Shown: positions 42,998 through 53,508 of the stretch, one piece after another
Layout: every line of letters begins with the position of its first letter
Position numbering within the stretch: the stretch's first letter is position 1
The notes under the pieces: model-generated
The model's database searches: none
The model's input: the letters and a program-made list of their open reading frames with translations, nothing else
What the model was told of the DNA's origin: nothing
Position numbers and translations under genes: made by a program
DNA from: Streptomyces griseicoloratus
GTDB lineage: Bacteria; Actinomycetota; Actinomycetes; Streptomycetales; Streptomycetaceae
DNA: 64,000 bases
Reading direction: 5' to 3'
Assembly: GCF_014534645.1 (NCBI RefSeq)
Contig: NZ_JACVQF010000200.1
Span: forward strand, 186,001 to 250,000

Positions 42998-43028
42998 GGG
43001 GAGGCCCGGTGATGTGCCGGGCCTCCCC
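42998..43028 (-). terminator. Terminator hairpin between aminotransferase and permease
   Basis: A 12-bp perfect stem (GGGGAGGCCCGG and complement), 7-nt loop, 9 bases after the aminotransferase stop. It may partially reduce read-through into the permease gene. Confidence 0.75.
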
Positions 43029-43036
43029 CGGGGGGG

Positions 43037-44404
43037 TCAGGCGGCGCGTATCTCACCGGTGGGCTCGGTGCGCTCCAGGACGCTGCGCAGCGCGGAGGCC
43101 GCTTCCTTGGCCTCGGCCTCGGTCATGACGAGCGGCGGGGACAGCACGAGGCTGTGGGCGGAGTCGCGGACGATGACGCCGGTGTCGCGGCGGATGACGT
43201 CGTGGGGCATCCGGTCGGGGTTCAGCGGCAGGGGTGCGCGGGTGGCGCGGTCCTGGACGAGTTCGACGGCGAGCATCATGCCGACCGAGCGGATCTCGCC
43301 GACGATCGGCAGATCGCCCAGCTGGGCCTCCAGTTCGCCGTGGAGGAAGGCGCCGAGACTCGTCGCACGGGCGAGAAGGCCCTCCTGCTCGATGATGTCC
43401 AGGTTGGCGGTGGCCACCGCGGTGGCGACGGGGTGGCCGTTGTAGGTATAGCCCATGGGGAAGCCGTGGTCGCGCAGCAGGACCTCGGCGACGTGGTCGC
43501 CGACCAGGAGAGCGCCGAGCGGGACGTAGCCGGAGGTGATGCCCTTGGCGGTGACGATGATGTCCGGGGTGACGCCGAAGTACTGGGCGGCGAACCACTC
43601 GCCGACGCGGCCGTAGGCGGTGACGACCTCGTCGAGGATCAGCAGGATGCCGTGCCGGTCGAGGACGTCGCGGACCCGGGGCCAGTAGTCGGCCGGCGGG
43701 ACGAGCATGCCGCCGACGCCCATGATGGGTTCGCCGATCATCGCGGCGATGTTCTCCGGGCCGATCTCCTCGATGCGCTCCTCCAGTTCGCGGACGAGGA
43801 AGTCGGTGACCTGCCCGGGGCTCAGGTGCCGGTCGCCGTAGAGCTCGCAGCGGTACGGCCACGGGGGCGTGAGGTGGGAGACGTGCGGCATCATCGGGGC
43901 GAAGCCCTCGTGATAGAGGGGGAAGCCGGTGGCCGAGCCGCCGCCGTAGCCGATGCCGTGGTAGGCCTTGCTGCGCGCCAGGATCCAGGTCCGGCTGCTC
44001 TCGCCGCGTCGGTGGTGGTAGTAGCGGGCCATCTTGATGGCCGCCTCGTTGCCCTCGGAGCCGCCCGAGGTGAAGTAGACGTGGTTCAGGGGGGCGGGGG
44101 CGATGGCGGCGAGGCGGGCCGCGAGTTCGATGGCACGTTCGTTGGAGAACTCCCAGAAGCTGGTGAAGTACTCCAGCTTCCTCATCTGTTCGTGGGCGAC
44201 GTCGGCCAGTTCCGTGCGTCCGTGGCCGACCTGGGCGAGCCAGAGGCCGCCGGTGGCGTCGAGGTAGCGGCGGCCCTCGGTGTCGGTGAGGCGGCAGCCG
44301 GAGCCGGAGGTCATCACGACGCGCTCGGTGGCGCTGCCCGGCAGGTAGGGGTGGATGATGTGCGCCCGGTCGAGCCGGGTGAGGTCGGCGGCGTCGAGGG
44401 TCAT
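43037..44404 (-). CDS. Class III PLP-dependent aminotransferase
   Basis: A 455-residue class III aminotransferase: [11 protein letters not shown] at the start, [19 protein letters not shown]-binding Asp in [14 protein letters not shown] and Schiff-base Lys in [16 protein letters not shown]. It fits omega-amino acid/amine:pyruvate or GABA aminotransferases. The aldehyde dehydrogenase gene follows the classical order (amine to aldehyde to acid). It is 70 nt downstream of that gene and probably shares its transcript. Confidence 0.9.
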   Translation of the reverse strand: MTLDAADLTRLDRAHIIHPYLPGSATERVVMTSGSGCRLTDTEGRRYLDATGGLWLAQVGHGRTELADVAHEQMRKLEYFTSFWEFSNERAIELAARLAAIAPAPLNHVYFTSGGSEGNEAAIKMARYYHHRRGESSRTWILARSKAYHGIGYGGGSATGFPLYHEGFAPMMPHVSHLTPPWPYRCELYGDRHLSPGQVTDFLVRELEERIEEIGPENIAAMIGEPIMGVGGMLVPPADYWPRVRDVLDRHGILLILDEVVTAYGRVGEWFAAQYFGVTPDIIVTAKGITSGYVPLGALLVGDHVAEVLLRDHGFPMGYTYNGHPVATAVATANLDIIEQEGLLARATSLGAFLHGELEAQLGDLPIVGEIRSVGMMLAVELVQDRATRAPLPLNPDRMPHDVIRRDTGVIVRDSAHSLVLSPPLVMTEAEAKEAASALRSVLERTEPTGEIRAA

Positions 44405-44474
44405 GAGTCGTGTGTCCTTTGTTCGGTACCGGTGGCGGATGCCGTGCCGGAGAGGGTGTCGGTCGCAGGGGCGG

Positions 44475-45947
44475 TCAGCCGTGGGCGATCCAGGTCGTCT
44501 TCAGGCCGGTGTACTTGTCGAACGAGTGCAGGGAGAGGTCACGGCCGTGGCCGGACTGCTTGAATCCGCCGAAGGGAGTGAACGGGCTGAGCGCGTCGAC
44601 GGTGTTGACGGACACGGTGCCCGCACACAGGGCGTCGGCGACGCGGTGGGCCCGGCCGAGGTCCCGGGTCCACACGGAGGCGGCCAGTCCGTAGGCGGAG
44701 TCGTTGGCGAGGCGGACCGCCTCGGCCTCGTCGCGGAAGGGCAGCACGGTGAGCACGGGGCCGAACAGTTCCTCGCGGACGAGCGGGGCGTCGGGTCCGA
44801 GCCCGGTGACGACGGTGGGGTCGAGGTAGGCGCCGTCCCGGTCGGGTCGTGTGCCGCCGCACACCAGCGTGCCGCCCGACGACCGCAGGGCTTCGAGGAT
44901 GCGTTCCACCTGGGCCTCGTCGACGAGCGGCCCGAGACGGGTCGTGGGGTCGAGCGGGTCGCCCGGCAGCCAGGCGCGGGCGTGTTCGGCGACGCGGGCC
45001 GTGAACTCCTGTGCGACGGCGGCCTCGACCAGCAGCCGGGTGTTGGCGGAGCACACCTGCCCGGCGTTGTAGACGAAGCCCCAGGCGGCGCGTTCCGCGG
45101 CGGCCTCCAGGTCGGCGTCGGCGAAGACCACGTTGGGGCTCTTGCCGCCGGCCTCGGGCCACACCTGCTTCAGGTTGGACTCGGCGGCGTAGGCGAGGAA
45201 CCGCCGGGCGACGGCGGTGGACCCGGTGAAGACGAGGGTGTCCACGTCCGGGTGGAGACCGAGGGCCCGCCCGGTCGTCTCCCCGGGGCCGGGGACGACG
45301 TTCAGCACGCCGTCGGGCAGGCCCGCCTCCGAGGCGAGTTCGGCCAGGCGCAGCGCGGACAGCGGGGACTGCTCGGCCGGCTTCAGTACGACGCTGTTGC
45401 CCGCGGCCAGGGCCGGCGCCAGTTTCCAGCTCGCGATGTCCAGGGGGAAGTTCCAGGGCACGACGGCGCCCACGACGCCCAGCGGGGCGCGGCGGACGAG
45501 GGCGAGGTTGCCGGGCGGGGCCGGGGCGACCTCGTCGTAGAGCTTGTCGGCGGCCTCGGCGTACCAGGCGAAGACGCCGGCGGCGCCGGGTACGTCGGTG
45601 CCGTGGGACTCGGCGATGGGCTTGCCCATGTCGAGGGTGTCGCACAGGGCGAGTTCCTCGCCGTTCTCCTCGATGAGGCAGGCGAGGGCGAGCAGGACCC
45701 GCTTGCGCTCCGCGGGTGCGGTGCGCGACCAGCGGCCGTCCTCGAAGGAGGTGCGGGCCGCGGTCACGGCCCGGTCGACGTCGGCTGCCGAGCCGGCCGC
45801 CACATGAGCGGTGGTCTTGCCGGTCGCGGGGTTCACGGTCGGGATCCACCGGTCGCCGGCGGGCTCGGTCCACGCTCCGTCGATGAACAGGCGCGTGCGT
45901 GGCGTGAGGTCGGCGGCGCGCTGCCGCCAGTGGGCGTACGTGTGCAT
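44475..45947 (-). CDS. Aldehyde dehydrogenase (PuuC/GabD-like)
   Basis: A 490-residue NAD(P)-dependent aldehyde dehydrogenase. Catalytic Cys in [13 protein letters not shown] and Glu in [13 protein letters not shown]; cofactor region [22 protein letters not shown]. The C-terminus [28 protein letters not shown] resembles gamma-glutamyl-gamma-aminobutyraldehyde dehydrogenases (PuuC). It leads the permease/aminotransferase/dehydrogenase unit and starts next to the divergent TetR gene. Confidence 0.9.
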   Translation of the reverse strand: MHTYAHWRQRAADLTPRTRLFIDGAWTEPAGDRWIPTVNPATGKTTAHVAAGSAADVDRAVTAARTSFEDGRWSRTAPAERKRVLLALACLIEENGEELALCDTLDMGKPIAESHGTDVPGAAGVFAWYAEAADKLYDEVAPAPPGNLALVRRAPLGVVGAVVPWNFPLDIASWKLAPALAAGNSVVLKPAEQSPLSALRLAELASEAGLPDGVLNVVPGPGETTGRALGLHPDVDTLVFTGSTAVARRFLAYAAESNLKQVWPEAGGKSPNVVFADADLEAAAERAAWGFVYNAGQVCSANTRLLVEAAVAQEFTARVAEHARAWLPGDPLDPTTRLGPLVDEAQVERILEALRSSGGTLVCGGTRPDRDGAYLDPTVVTGLGPDAPLVREELFGPVLTVLPFRDEAEAVRLANDSAYGLAASVWTRDLGRAHRVADALCAGTVSVNTVDALSPFTPFGGFKQSGHGRDLSLHSFDKYTGLKTTWIAHG

Positions 45948-46094
45948 GCTGTGGCCTTCGATTGCGTCGTGGGACGTCGGCGAACCGGTGCTCGTTCGGA
46001 TCGGATGGGGCCTGGGCCGTCTCAGGGGCGCTGCCGGAAGCGGCGGCGCGACGGGGGGGCGGGGAGCTCGGCGGTGAGTGTCCGCGCCCACTTC

Positions 46095-46112
46095 TTTGAG
46101 TCGAGATTCAAA
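46095..46112. promoter_or_regulatory. Candidate TetR operator
   Basis: TTTGAGTCGAGATTCAAA, an imperfect 18-bp inverted repeat between the divergent aldehyde dehydrogenase and TetR genes, the usual position for autoregulation by TetR proteins. Confidence 0.5.
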
Positions 46113-46191
46113 CAATGGGTGAACCGGACGTCAATGCTCTCGGCGGCAACTTCTTGCGAAGACTGATACGCGTAGCAGAGAATCGACCACC

Positions 46192-46809
46192 ATGGGGAAA
46201 GCGGGCAGACCACGCAACCAGACGGCACGCAGGCAGGCCCTCGTCTCCGCCGCGGGCCGGGCCATCGCGGAGCGCGGGCTGGAGGGCCTGCGCATCAAGG
46301 ACATCGCGGACGCGGCGGGCGTCTCCCAGGGCTCGGTCCTGTACTACTACCCGGAGCTCGACGACCTCGTCCTGGAGGTGCACCGCGGCGCGGTGGAGAG
46401 CTACCTGGACTCCCGTCAGCGGGCCTACGACGAGGCGCCCGCGGAAGATCCCGCGGCACGGCTGCGTGCCCTGCTGAACAGCGGTCTGCCGGGCACGACC
46501 GACGATCCGGTCCACGGGCTGCTGTACGAACTGCACCGGCGGGCCGGCCGCAGCCCGGGCCACGCCGAGCTGATGACGTCTCTTTTCGCCCGGGAGGTCG
46601 CGCTCTACACGACCGCCCTGGAGGTCGGCGCCGCGACCGGCGTCTTCTCGCTGGCCGCGTCCGCGCACGATCTGGCGCACGGGCTGGTGGCCCTGGAGGA
46701 CGGCTTCGGTCTGCACATCGTCAGCCACAACGCGGCTGTGCGCCCCGGCAGAGCCCGTGAGCTGATCACGGCCCACGCGCGGGCGGTGACGGGCTGCCCC
46801 GGTCTGTAG
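46192..46809 (+). CDS. TetR-family regulator
   Basis: A 205-residue TetR protein. The HTH is GLRIKDIADAAGVSQGSVLYYYPELDDLV (residues about 28-56); the C-terminal ligand domain includes ELHRRAGRSPGHAELMTSLFAREV. It is divergent from the aldehyde dehydrogenase unit, with an 18-bp imperfect palindrome in the intergenic region, so it likely represses that unit and itself. Ligand unknown, presumably the amine or aldehyde metabolised by the operon. Confidence 0.88.
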   Translation: MGKAGRPRNQTARRQALVSAAGRAIAERGLEGLRIKDIADAAGVSQGSVLYYYPELDDLVLEVHRGAVESYLDSRQRAYDEAPAEDPAARLRALLNSGLPGTTDDPVHGLLYELHRRAGRSPGHAELMTSLFAREVALYTTALEVGAATGVFSLAASAHDLAHGLVALEDGFGLHIVSHNAAVRPGRARELITAHARAVTGCPGL

Positions 46810-46851
46810 CCGGCCGCCGCCCGGGGGGTTCACCGACGGGCGGGTGGCCGC

Positions 46852-47778
46852 TCAGGCCCCGGCGGCCCGGTCGGCGATCTCCCGCAGCAGGTCCATCACC
46901 GCCTGGGCGCGGGCGGTCTGGGTCATGCCGCCCACAGAGGCGATCTTGACTTCGAGCGGAGGGCCGCCGTCCCGGAGCTGCAGTTCCGCGACCTCGCCTC
47001 CGCCGTACGTCTGACCGGTCGCCGGCCGCTGGTTGAGCACGGAGTAGCCCAGTCCCCGGGCCACCAGGGAGCGGACGGTCTCGTAGCTCCGGGTCCGGTA
47101 ACGGACGTCGGGCGCGGTGCCGGTGGCAGCCACCAGTGAGCGGAAGTAGTCGCGGCTGTGCGGAAGGTCCAGCAGAACGAGCGGTTCCGTGGACAGTTCG
47201 GCCAGATCCACGCTGCCCTGGCCGGCCAGCGGGTGATCGGCCGAGACGATGACATGGGCCGGGGCGCGGGCGATCGTCTCACTGCGCAGGGCCGGCTCGG
47301 CCGCCAGACCGAGGTCGTAGGTGAGGGCGAAGTCGATGCGTCCCGCCGTCAGGGCGTCGACGAGCTGGTCCGTCTCCGCCTCCACCACGTCGATCTCGAT
47401 GCCCGGATGGCGCCGGGTGCACTCGCTGAACAGGGGTGGCAGGTAGAAGGGGGCCAGGGTCACGAAGCAGCCGACGGCCACCGGCCCGGAGATGGTCTCA
47501 CCGTCTCCCCGGGCCTCCCGTTCGACCTCCCGGGCGCGGGCCAGCAGCTCCCGCGCCTGCTGCCGCAGCCTCTCCCCCGCGGGCGTGAGGGTCAGCCCCC
47601 GGCCCCGTCGGCGGATGAACAGCTGCACCTGAAGGTCGCGTTCCAGATTGTAGACGGCCGCGGACACGGCGGACTGCGCGATGTGCAGCTCCGCCGACGC
47701 CTCCGTCATCGAACCGCGTTCGGCGGCGACGAGGAAGTAGCGGAGCTGTACGAGCGTGAAACCCACTGGTGACGTCAT
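46852..47778 (-). CDS. LysR-family regulator
   Basis: A 308-residue LysR regulator. N-terminal HTH FTLVQLRYFLVAAERGSMTEASAELHIAQSAVSAAVYNLERDL; co-inducer domain from residue 90. Unusually it lies at the 3' end of the series it probably controls, rather than divergent to it. Start ATG at 47778. An upstream in-frame extension has no ribosome binding support. Confidence 0.88.
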   Translation of the reverse strand: MTSPVGFTLVQLRYFLVAAERGSMTEASAELHIAQSAVSAAVYNLERDLQVQLFIRRRGRGLTLTPAGERLRQQARELLARAREVEREARGDGETISGPVAVGCFVTLAPFYLPPLFSECTRRHPGIEIDVVEAETDQLVDALTAGRIDFALTYDLGLAAEPALRSETIARAPAHVIVSADHPLAGQGSVDLAELSTEPLVLLDLPHSRDYFRSLVAATGTAPDVRYRTRSYETVRSLVARGLGYSVLNQRPATGQTYGGGEVAELQLRDGGPPLEVKIASVGGMTQTARAQAVMDLLREIADRAAGA

Positions 47779-47832
47779 CCGTGACCCTTGCGCCTGGTGA
47801 TCGGTGTCGGTGCCGACCCTATGCGGCACTGT

Positions 47833-49191
47833 CTAGCGGGTCTCGGGGGCCGCCGCTTCCTCCGACACGTCCTCCGGGTGCAGCAGCGTGGAACCGGCGG
47901 TCTCCCGCAGGGTCAGGGCGGCGACGAGACCGCCGACGGCGAACACCATCAGGTACGGGCCGGGCACCAGGGTGCTGCCGGTCGCGGAGATCAGCACGGT
48001 CATCAGGTACGGCACGGTGCCGGCGAACAGGGCTGCGGTGAGGTTGTAGGCGATGGACAGGCCGCTCTGACGCGTGCGGGTGGGGAAGGCCTCCGCCGAC
48101 CACACCGCGTACGTGCCGAGGATCGCGGCCAGGATCACACCGAGCAGCAGACCGGCGATCCAGGTCCCGGCGAGCCCGGTCCGCATCAGGAGGAAGGCCG
48201 GGGTGGAGACGACCAGCAGGGCGGCCGTCGCCCCGACGAACACCGGCTTGCGTCCCACCCGGTCGGACAGCAGGCCGAACAGCGGCACGAGCACGAGTCC
48301 CAGCAGTGAGATCACCGTGGACAGCAGGGCGGCGCTGCCGGCCGAGTGCCCCAGGTGGTCGGTCTCGTAGGTGACGAGGTAGGTCAGCACCGCGTAGAAG
48401 GGCACGTGCATGGCCGCCATCAGGCCCGCCGCCTGGAGCAGCTGCCGCTTGTGGCGGCGCAGCAGCTCCCGCGCCGGGCTGCGCGGGACGGAGCCGCCGG
48501 CCTCCAGCGCCCGGTACTCCGGGGTGTCCTCGATCTTGTTGCGGATGATGAAGCCGATGACGCCCAGCGGCGCGGAGACGAGGAAGGGGATGCGCCAGCC
48601 CCAGGCGGTCAGCTGATCGTCGTCGAGTCCCGTGGACAGCAGCAGGAAGACGAACGAGCCGGCCAGGAAGCCCAGCAGGGAGCCGACCTCCAGCCAGCTC
48701 ACGCCGAAGCCGCGACGGCGCCGGGGCGCCATCTCGGCGAGGAAGCTCGCCGCACTGCCGAACTCGCCGCCCGCCGCGAAGCCCTGGATCAGGCGCAGCA
48801 CCACCAGGAGCACCGGGGCCGCGATCCCGATCGACGCGTAGCCGGGCAGCAGACCGATCGCCAGGGTCGCGCCGGACATCATGAAGATGACCAGCGACAG
48901 GGTGCGCTTGCGCCCGATCCGGTCGCCGAGCGGCCCGAACACCAGGGCACCGATGGGCCGGATGCCGAACGACACGGCGAACACGCCGAACACGGCGAGC
49001 AGTCCGGTCGTGCTGTTCTCGGCCGGGAAGAACACGGTCGCGACGGTACCGGCGAGATAGGCGTAGGCCGCCCAGTCGAACCAGTGCACGAACACGCCGA
49101 CGGCTCCCGCGGCGACGCTCCTGCGCAGTGCGACCGTGTCGGTGGCCACCGCGGCTTCGGTCGTCGTGGCGTCGCTGTTGAAGGTGCGCAT
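47833..49191 (-). CDS. MHS-family MFS symporter
   Basis: A 452-residue MFS transporter of the metabolite:H+ symporter type: FVHWFDWAAYAYLAGTVATVFFP in helix 1, GPLGDRIGRKRTLSLVIFMM, and RLIQGFAAGGEFGSAASFLAEMAP. These transport dicarboxylates, betaines or aromatic acids. Positioned between the aspartase and LysR genes; a substrate entering the FMO/amidohydrolase pathway is likely. Confidence 0.88.
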   Translation of the reverse strand: MRTFNSDATTTEAAVATDTVALRRSVAAGAVGVFVHWFDWAAYAYLAGTVATVFFPAENSTTGLLAVFGVFAVSFGIRPIGALVFGPLGDRIGRKRTLSLVIFMMSGATLAIGLLPGYASIGIAAPVLLVVLRLIQGFAAGGEFGSAASFLAEMAPRRRRGFGVSWLEVGSLLGFLAGSFVFLLLSTGLDDDQLTAWGWRIPFLVSAPLGVIGFIIRNKIEDTPEYRALEAGGSVPRSPARELLRRHKRQLLQAAGLMAAMHVPFYAVLTYLVTYETDHLGHSAGSAALLSTVISLLGLVLVPLFGLLSDRVGRKPVFVGATAALLVVSTPAFLLMRTGLAGTWIAGLLLGVILAAILGTYAVWSAEAFPTRTRQSGLSIAYNLTAALFAGTVPYLMTVLISATGSTLVPGPYLMVFAVGGLVAALTLRETAGSTLLHPEDVSEEAAAPETR

Positions 49192-49257
49192 ACGCGCCTC
49201 CTTGGGTGGATGGGTGGAGAGGGCCTCAGGTGTGCGGGTGCCGCCGGCGCCGCGCCC

Positions 49258-50690
<1,433 letters not shown>

Positions 50691-50700
<10 letters not shown>

Positions 50701-51215
50701 CGGTGTCCTCCGGGGCGTCGGGGATCGAGAGGCCAGCCGAGTACGCCGGCCGCCCTCGCGTACCGGCCGGGGCAGGGCCGTGCGGAGCCGGCGGCGGGCG
50801 GCACGGCGCTGTCCGCGACCGTGGCCACGGGCAGCGCGTGGGCGCGTCCCGGCAACCTCGCGGCGTGCCGGGGGCGTCCTTCCGTGGCGTCGCTGCGCCT
50901 CCGGGCGGAGGGCGGGTGTGCGTCGTCCGGGACGACGGTGGGGTGGACGGTCACCTCCGTGCCGTACGCACCGGGACGGTGAGCAAGGGGGCCGGGCGTG
51001 CCGCCCGTCCTCGCCGTGCGGCGGACGTCCGCAGCCGGGGCGGCGGCCGCGCGGCGCCGCCGGGTGGCCGCGAGCTGCCATCGGTGACCGCGGTGCACCG
51101 CGCCGGACGGGCCGGTGATGACCGCTGCCGCACCGGACCCGGGAGGAACGCCACCCGGGTCCTCGCACGGCACCCGGCCGGTCCGAGCGGTCACGGCGAC
51201 GGCCGTCCCGGTCAT
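50691..51215 (-). CDS. Possible hypothetical protein in an otherwise gene-free stretch
   Basis: An open frame of 174 codons whose ATG overlaps the M20 amidohydrolase TGA (ATGA) and whose stop overlaps the aspartase start. The protein (MTGTAVAVTARTGRVPCEDPGG onward) is Arg/Pro/Ala-rich, low-complexity and without a recognisable domain. Third positions are GC-rich but no more than expected for the region. The coupling is the only positive evidence, so it may be a chance frame in a 511-base spacer. Confidence 0.25.
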
Positions 51216-52360
51216 GCCGCCGCTCCCCCGGCCGGCATGCTCCGGTCCACGCCGGTCCAGGCCAGCGCGATCGCCCCGTCGAGCAGCGCCCGCCGAGCCG
51301 TCCCGCCGACGCAGTACGCGGCGAACTCGTGCTGGTGGTTGGTGGCGGGCAGGGATCCGATGCCGATGTAGGGGTGGATGGCCGGGACCACCTGCGAGAC
51401 GTTGCCCATGTCGGTGGAGGCCCGGTTCATCCGCGCGGCCTGGCCCGGCGGCGCGAACTGCCGCCCCAGGGCGAGGGCGTTGGCGCGGTAGTGCCCGAGG
51501 GCGGTCTCGTCCGTGCGGAACTCCGCGTACGGCTTGCTCTCCGGCTCGATCTCCAGCTCGCAGCCGGTCGCGAGGGCACCGGCCTCGAAGGCCCGCATGA
51601 CCCGTGGCTCCAGCTCGGCCAGTTCGGCGAGCGTCTCCGCCCGCACGTACCACCGGCCGGTCGACCGCTCCGGGATGGCGTTCGGGGCGTCCCCGGCGTG
51701 GGTCACCACACCGTGCACCCTGGCCGAGGCCGGCAGCTGCTGGCGCAGCAGGCCGATGGCGACCTGGGCCACGGTGAAGGCGTCGGCCGCGTTGACCCCG
51801 GCCTCCGGGTAGGCCGCGGCGTGCGCGGACTTCCCGGTGTAGGAGACCTTGGAGTGGCTGACCGCGAACGGGCGGGCCTCGGCGACGTCGACCGGCGCCG
51901 GGTGCACCATCATCGCGAGGTCCACCCCGGCGAAGGCGCCCCGGTCGAGCATCTCGATCTTGCCGCCGCCGCCCTCCTCGGCCGGAGTGCCGTAGACCTC
52001 GACGGTGAGGCCCACGTCGTCGGCGACGGCGGCGAGGCCCAGCGCGGCCCCCACCGAGCTCGCCGCGATCAGGTTGTGCCCGCAGGCATGACCGAGGCCC
52101 GGCAGCGCGTCGTACTCGGCGCACAGCGCGATCCTGGTGGGTCCGCTGCCGAACCGTGCGAGGAACGCCGTTTCCAGGCCCAGGTAGGACGAGGTGACGT
52201 CGAATCCGGCGCGTGCCAGCGGTTCCGGTACGACCGCGGCGGCCCGGTGTTCCTCCCAGGCGGTCTCCGGGTCGGCGTGCAGCCGCTCGGAGAGGCCGAT
52301 CAGCTCCTCGGCATGACGGTCGACGGCCTGCCTCACCGCTTCTTTCGGCGCGCCCATCAC
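51212..52360 (-). CDS. M20-family amidohydrolase (AbgB/hippurate hydrolase-like)
   Basis: A 382-residue M20 peptidase/amidohydrolase. Metal ligands in LCAEYDALPGLGHACGHN and VYGTPAEEGGGGKIEML (EEGGG); the dimerisation domain includes YTGKSAHAAAYPEAGVNAADAF; and late ligands NHQHEFAA. It is closest in style to AbgB/aminoacylase-1-like enzymes that hydrolyse N-acyl or N-aroyl amino acids. ATG overlaps the DUF1028 stop. It supplies amino acid (perhaps aspartate) for the aspartase. Confidence 0.9.
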   Translation of the reverse strand: MMGAPKEAVRQAVDRHAEELIGLSERLHADPETAWEEHRAAAVVPEPLARAGFDVTSSYLGLETAFLARFGSGPTRIALCAEYDALPGLGHACGHNLIAASSVGAALGLAAVADDVGLTVEVYGTPAEEGGGGKIEMLDRGAFAGVDLAMMVHPAPVDVAEARPFAVSHSKVSYTGKSAHAAAYPEAGVNAADAFTVAQVAIGLLRQQLPASARVHGVVTHAGDAPNAIPERSTGRWYVRAETLAELAELEPRVMRAFEAGALATGCELEIEPESKPYAEFRTDETALGHYRANALALGRQFAPPGQAARMNRASTDMGNVSQVVPAIHPYIGIGSLPATNHQHEFAAYCVGGTARRALLDGAIALAWTGVDRSMPAGGAAA

Positions 52361-53031
52361 AGGTCTCCCGGCACGCCGTACGAAGGAGCGGAGGCGGGGT
52401 CGAGGCCGCGACGCACGTAGTCGTCCCGCTGCGGCAGCCAGACGTCGAGGAGTTCGCCGAGCCGGTCCACGGGGCCGTCGGCCCAGTCCACCCTCAGGTC
52501 GGTCACCCGCCAGTCCACGTCCGCGACGACCGCCAGCCCCGCGGAGTACACCGGCCCCTCCTCGCCGCCGGCCGCGACGGCGGCCTTCAGGGCGGTGACC
52601 AGACGCTCCTCCAGCTCTCCGCCGGCCGCGGCGTAGGCGTCGAGGAGAACGCCGGGGATGTGCTCGCCGGACAGCATGTTGCCGGCCGCCACCGCGCCCT
52701 CCGCGGTGGCCGAGGCGTGCTTGCCGAGCGTCCGCGAACCGCTGAAGGCGAACCCGGCACCGGAGCGGCCGAGCACGGTCAACTGCCGGTACTGGATGGT
52801 CTTCTCGTTGCGCGCCGCGCCGGTGACGTCGGCCAGGGCGCGCTCCGCGTCGCCGTGGTCCGCCAGGGCCTCCAGCAGGCTGGTGCCGAGCGTCGGGTCG
52901 GTGACGTTCTGCGAAGCCGCCGCTCCGACCCCGGGCCGCAGATGGGCGACCCGGGCGGCGACCGCCGGACTCGACGAGGCGGCCACGATGCCGAACCGCT
53001 CACCGTCGCGTACCACCAGGGACATGGTCAT
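52357..53031 (-). CDS. DUF1028 protein (Ntn-hydrolase-like)
   Basis: A 224-residue DUF1028 protein: MTMSLVVRDGERFGIVAASSSPAVAARVAHLRPGVGAAASQNVTDPTLG, then EGAVAAGNMLSGEHIPGVLLDAY. The fold resembles Ntn hydrolases. Coupled by ATGA to Rid and M20 genes. DUF1028 genes frequently travel with Rid-family and amidohydrolase genes, but their activity is not established. Confidence 0.85.
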   Translation of the reverse strand: MTMSLVVRDGERFGIVAASSSPAVAARVAHLRPGVGAAASQNVTDPTLGTSLLEALADHGDAERALADVTGAARNEKTIQYRQLTVLGRSGAGFAFSGSRTLGKHASATAEGAVAAGNMLSGEHIPGVLLDAYAAAGGELEERLVTALKAAVAAGGEEGPVYSAGLAVVADVDWRVTDLRVDWADGPVDRLGELLDVWLPQRDDYVRRGLDPASAPSYGVPGDL

Positions 53032-53498
53032 GCCCGGTCCTCCTCGGGGATCACGGCGATCGCGTCGATCTCGCACAGCCACTCCGGGCGGGCGAGGGCG
53101 GAGACCACGAGGCCGGTGGAGATGGGGTGCACGCCCTTGGTCCAGCGGCCCACGGTGCGGTACACCGCCTCGCGGTAGCGCGGGTCGATCAGGTAGATGG
53201 TGAGCTTGACCAGGTGCTCCATCCGGCTGCCCGCTTCTTCGAGCAGCATCTTGATGTTGGCCATGGCCCGCTCGGCCTGGGCCTCGGCATCGCCGATGCC
53301 CACGGACTCGCTGGTGTCGAGGTCCTGGCCGATCTGGCCGCGGACGTACACCGTGTTGCCGGCGACGACGGCCTGGCAGAGGTCGTTGTCGAGGTTCTGC
53401 TCGGGGTAGGTGTCGCGCGTGTTGAACGGACGGATCCGGGTGTGTCCGCCGGCGACGACGGGGGCCTTCGGCGGGCGGCCCTCGCTCGTGGAGGTCAT
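53028..53498 (-). CDS. Rid-family (RidA/YjgF-like) protein lacking catalytic Arg
   Basis: A 156-residue YjgF/YER057c/UK114 protein with AVVAGNTVYVRGQIGQDL, AMANIKMLLEEAGSRMEHLVKLTIYLIDP and WLCEIDAIAVIPE. The Arg that gives RidA its imine deaminase activity (PARST in archetypal RidA) is replaced here (HPISTG). It is therefore probably one of the non-deaminase Rid subfamilies. Both sides are closely packed (10 nt to the FMO gene, ATGA to DUF1028). Confidence 0.85.
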   Translation of the reverse strand: MTSTSEGRPPKAPVVAGGHTRIRPFNTRDTYPEQNLDNDLCQAVVAGNTVYVRGQIGQDLDTSESVGIGDAEAQAERAMANIKMLLEEAGSRMEHLVKLTIYLIDPRYREAVYRTVGRWTKGVHPISTGLVVSALARPEWLCEIDAIAVIPEEDRA

Positions 53499-53508
53499 CG
53501 TCTGCTCC

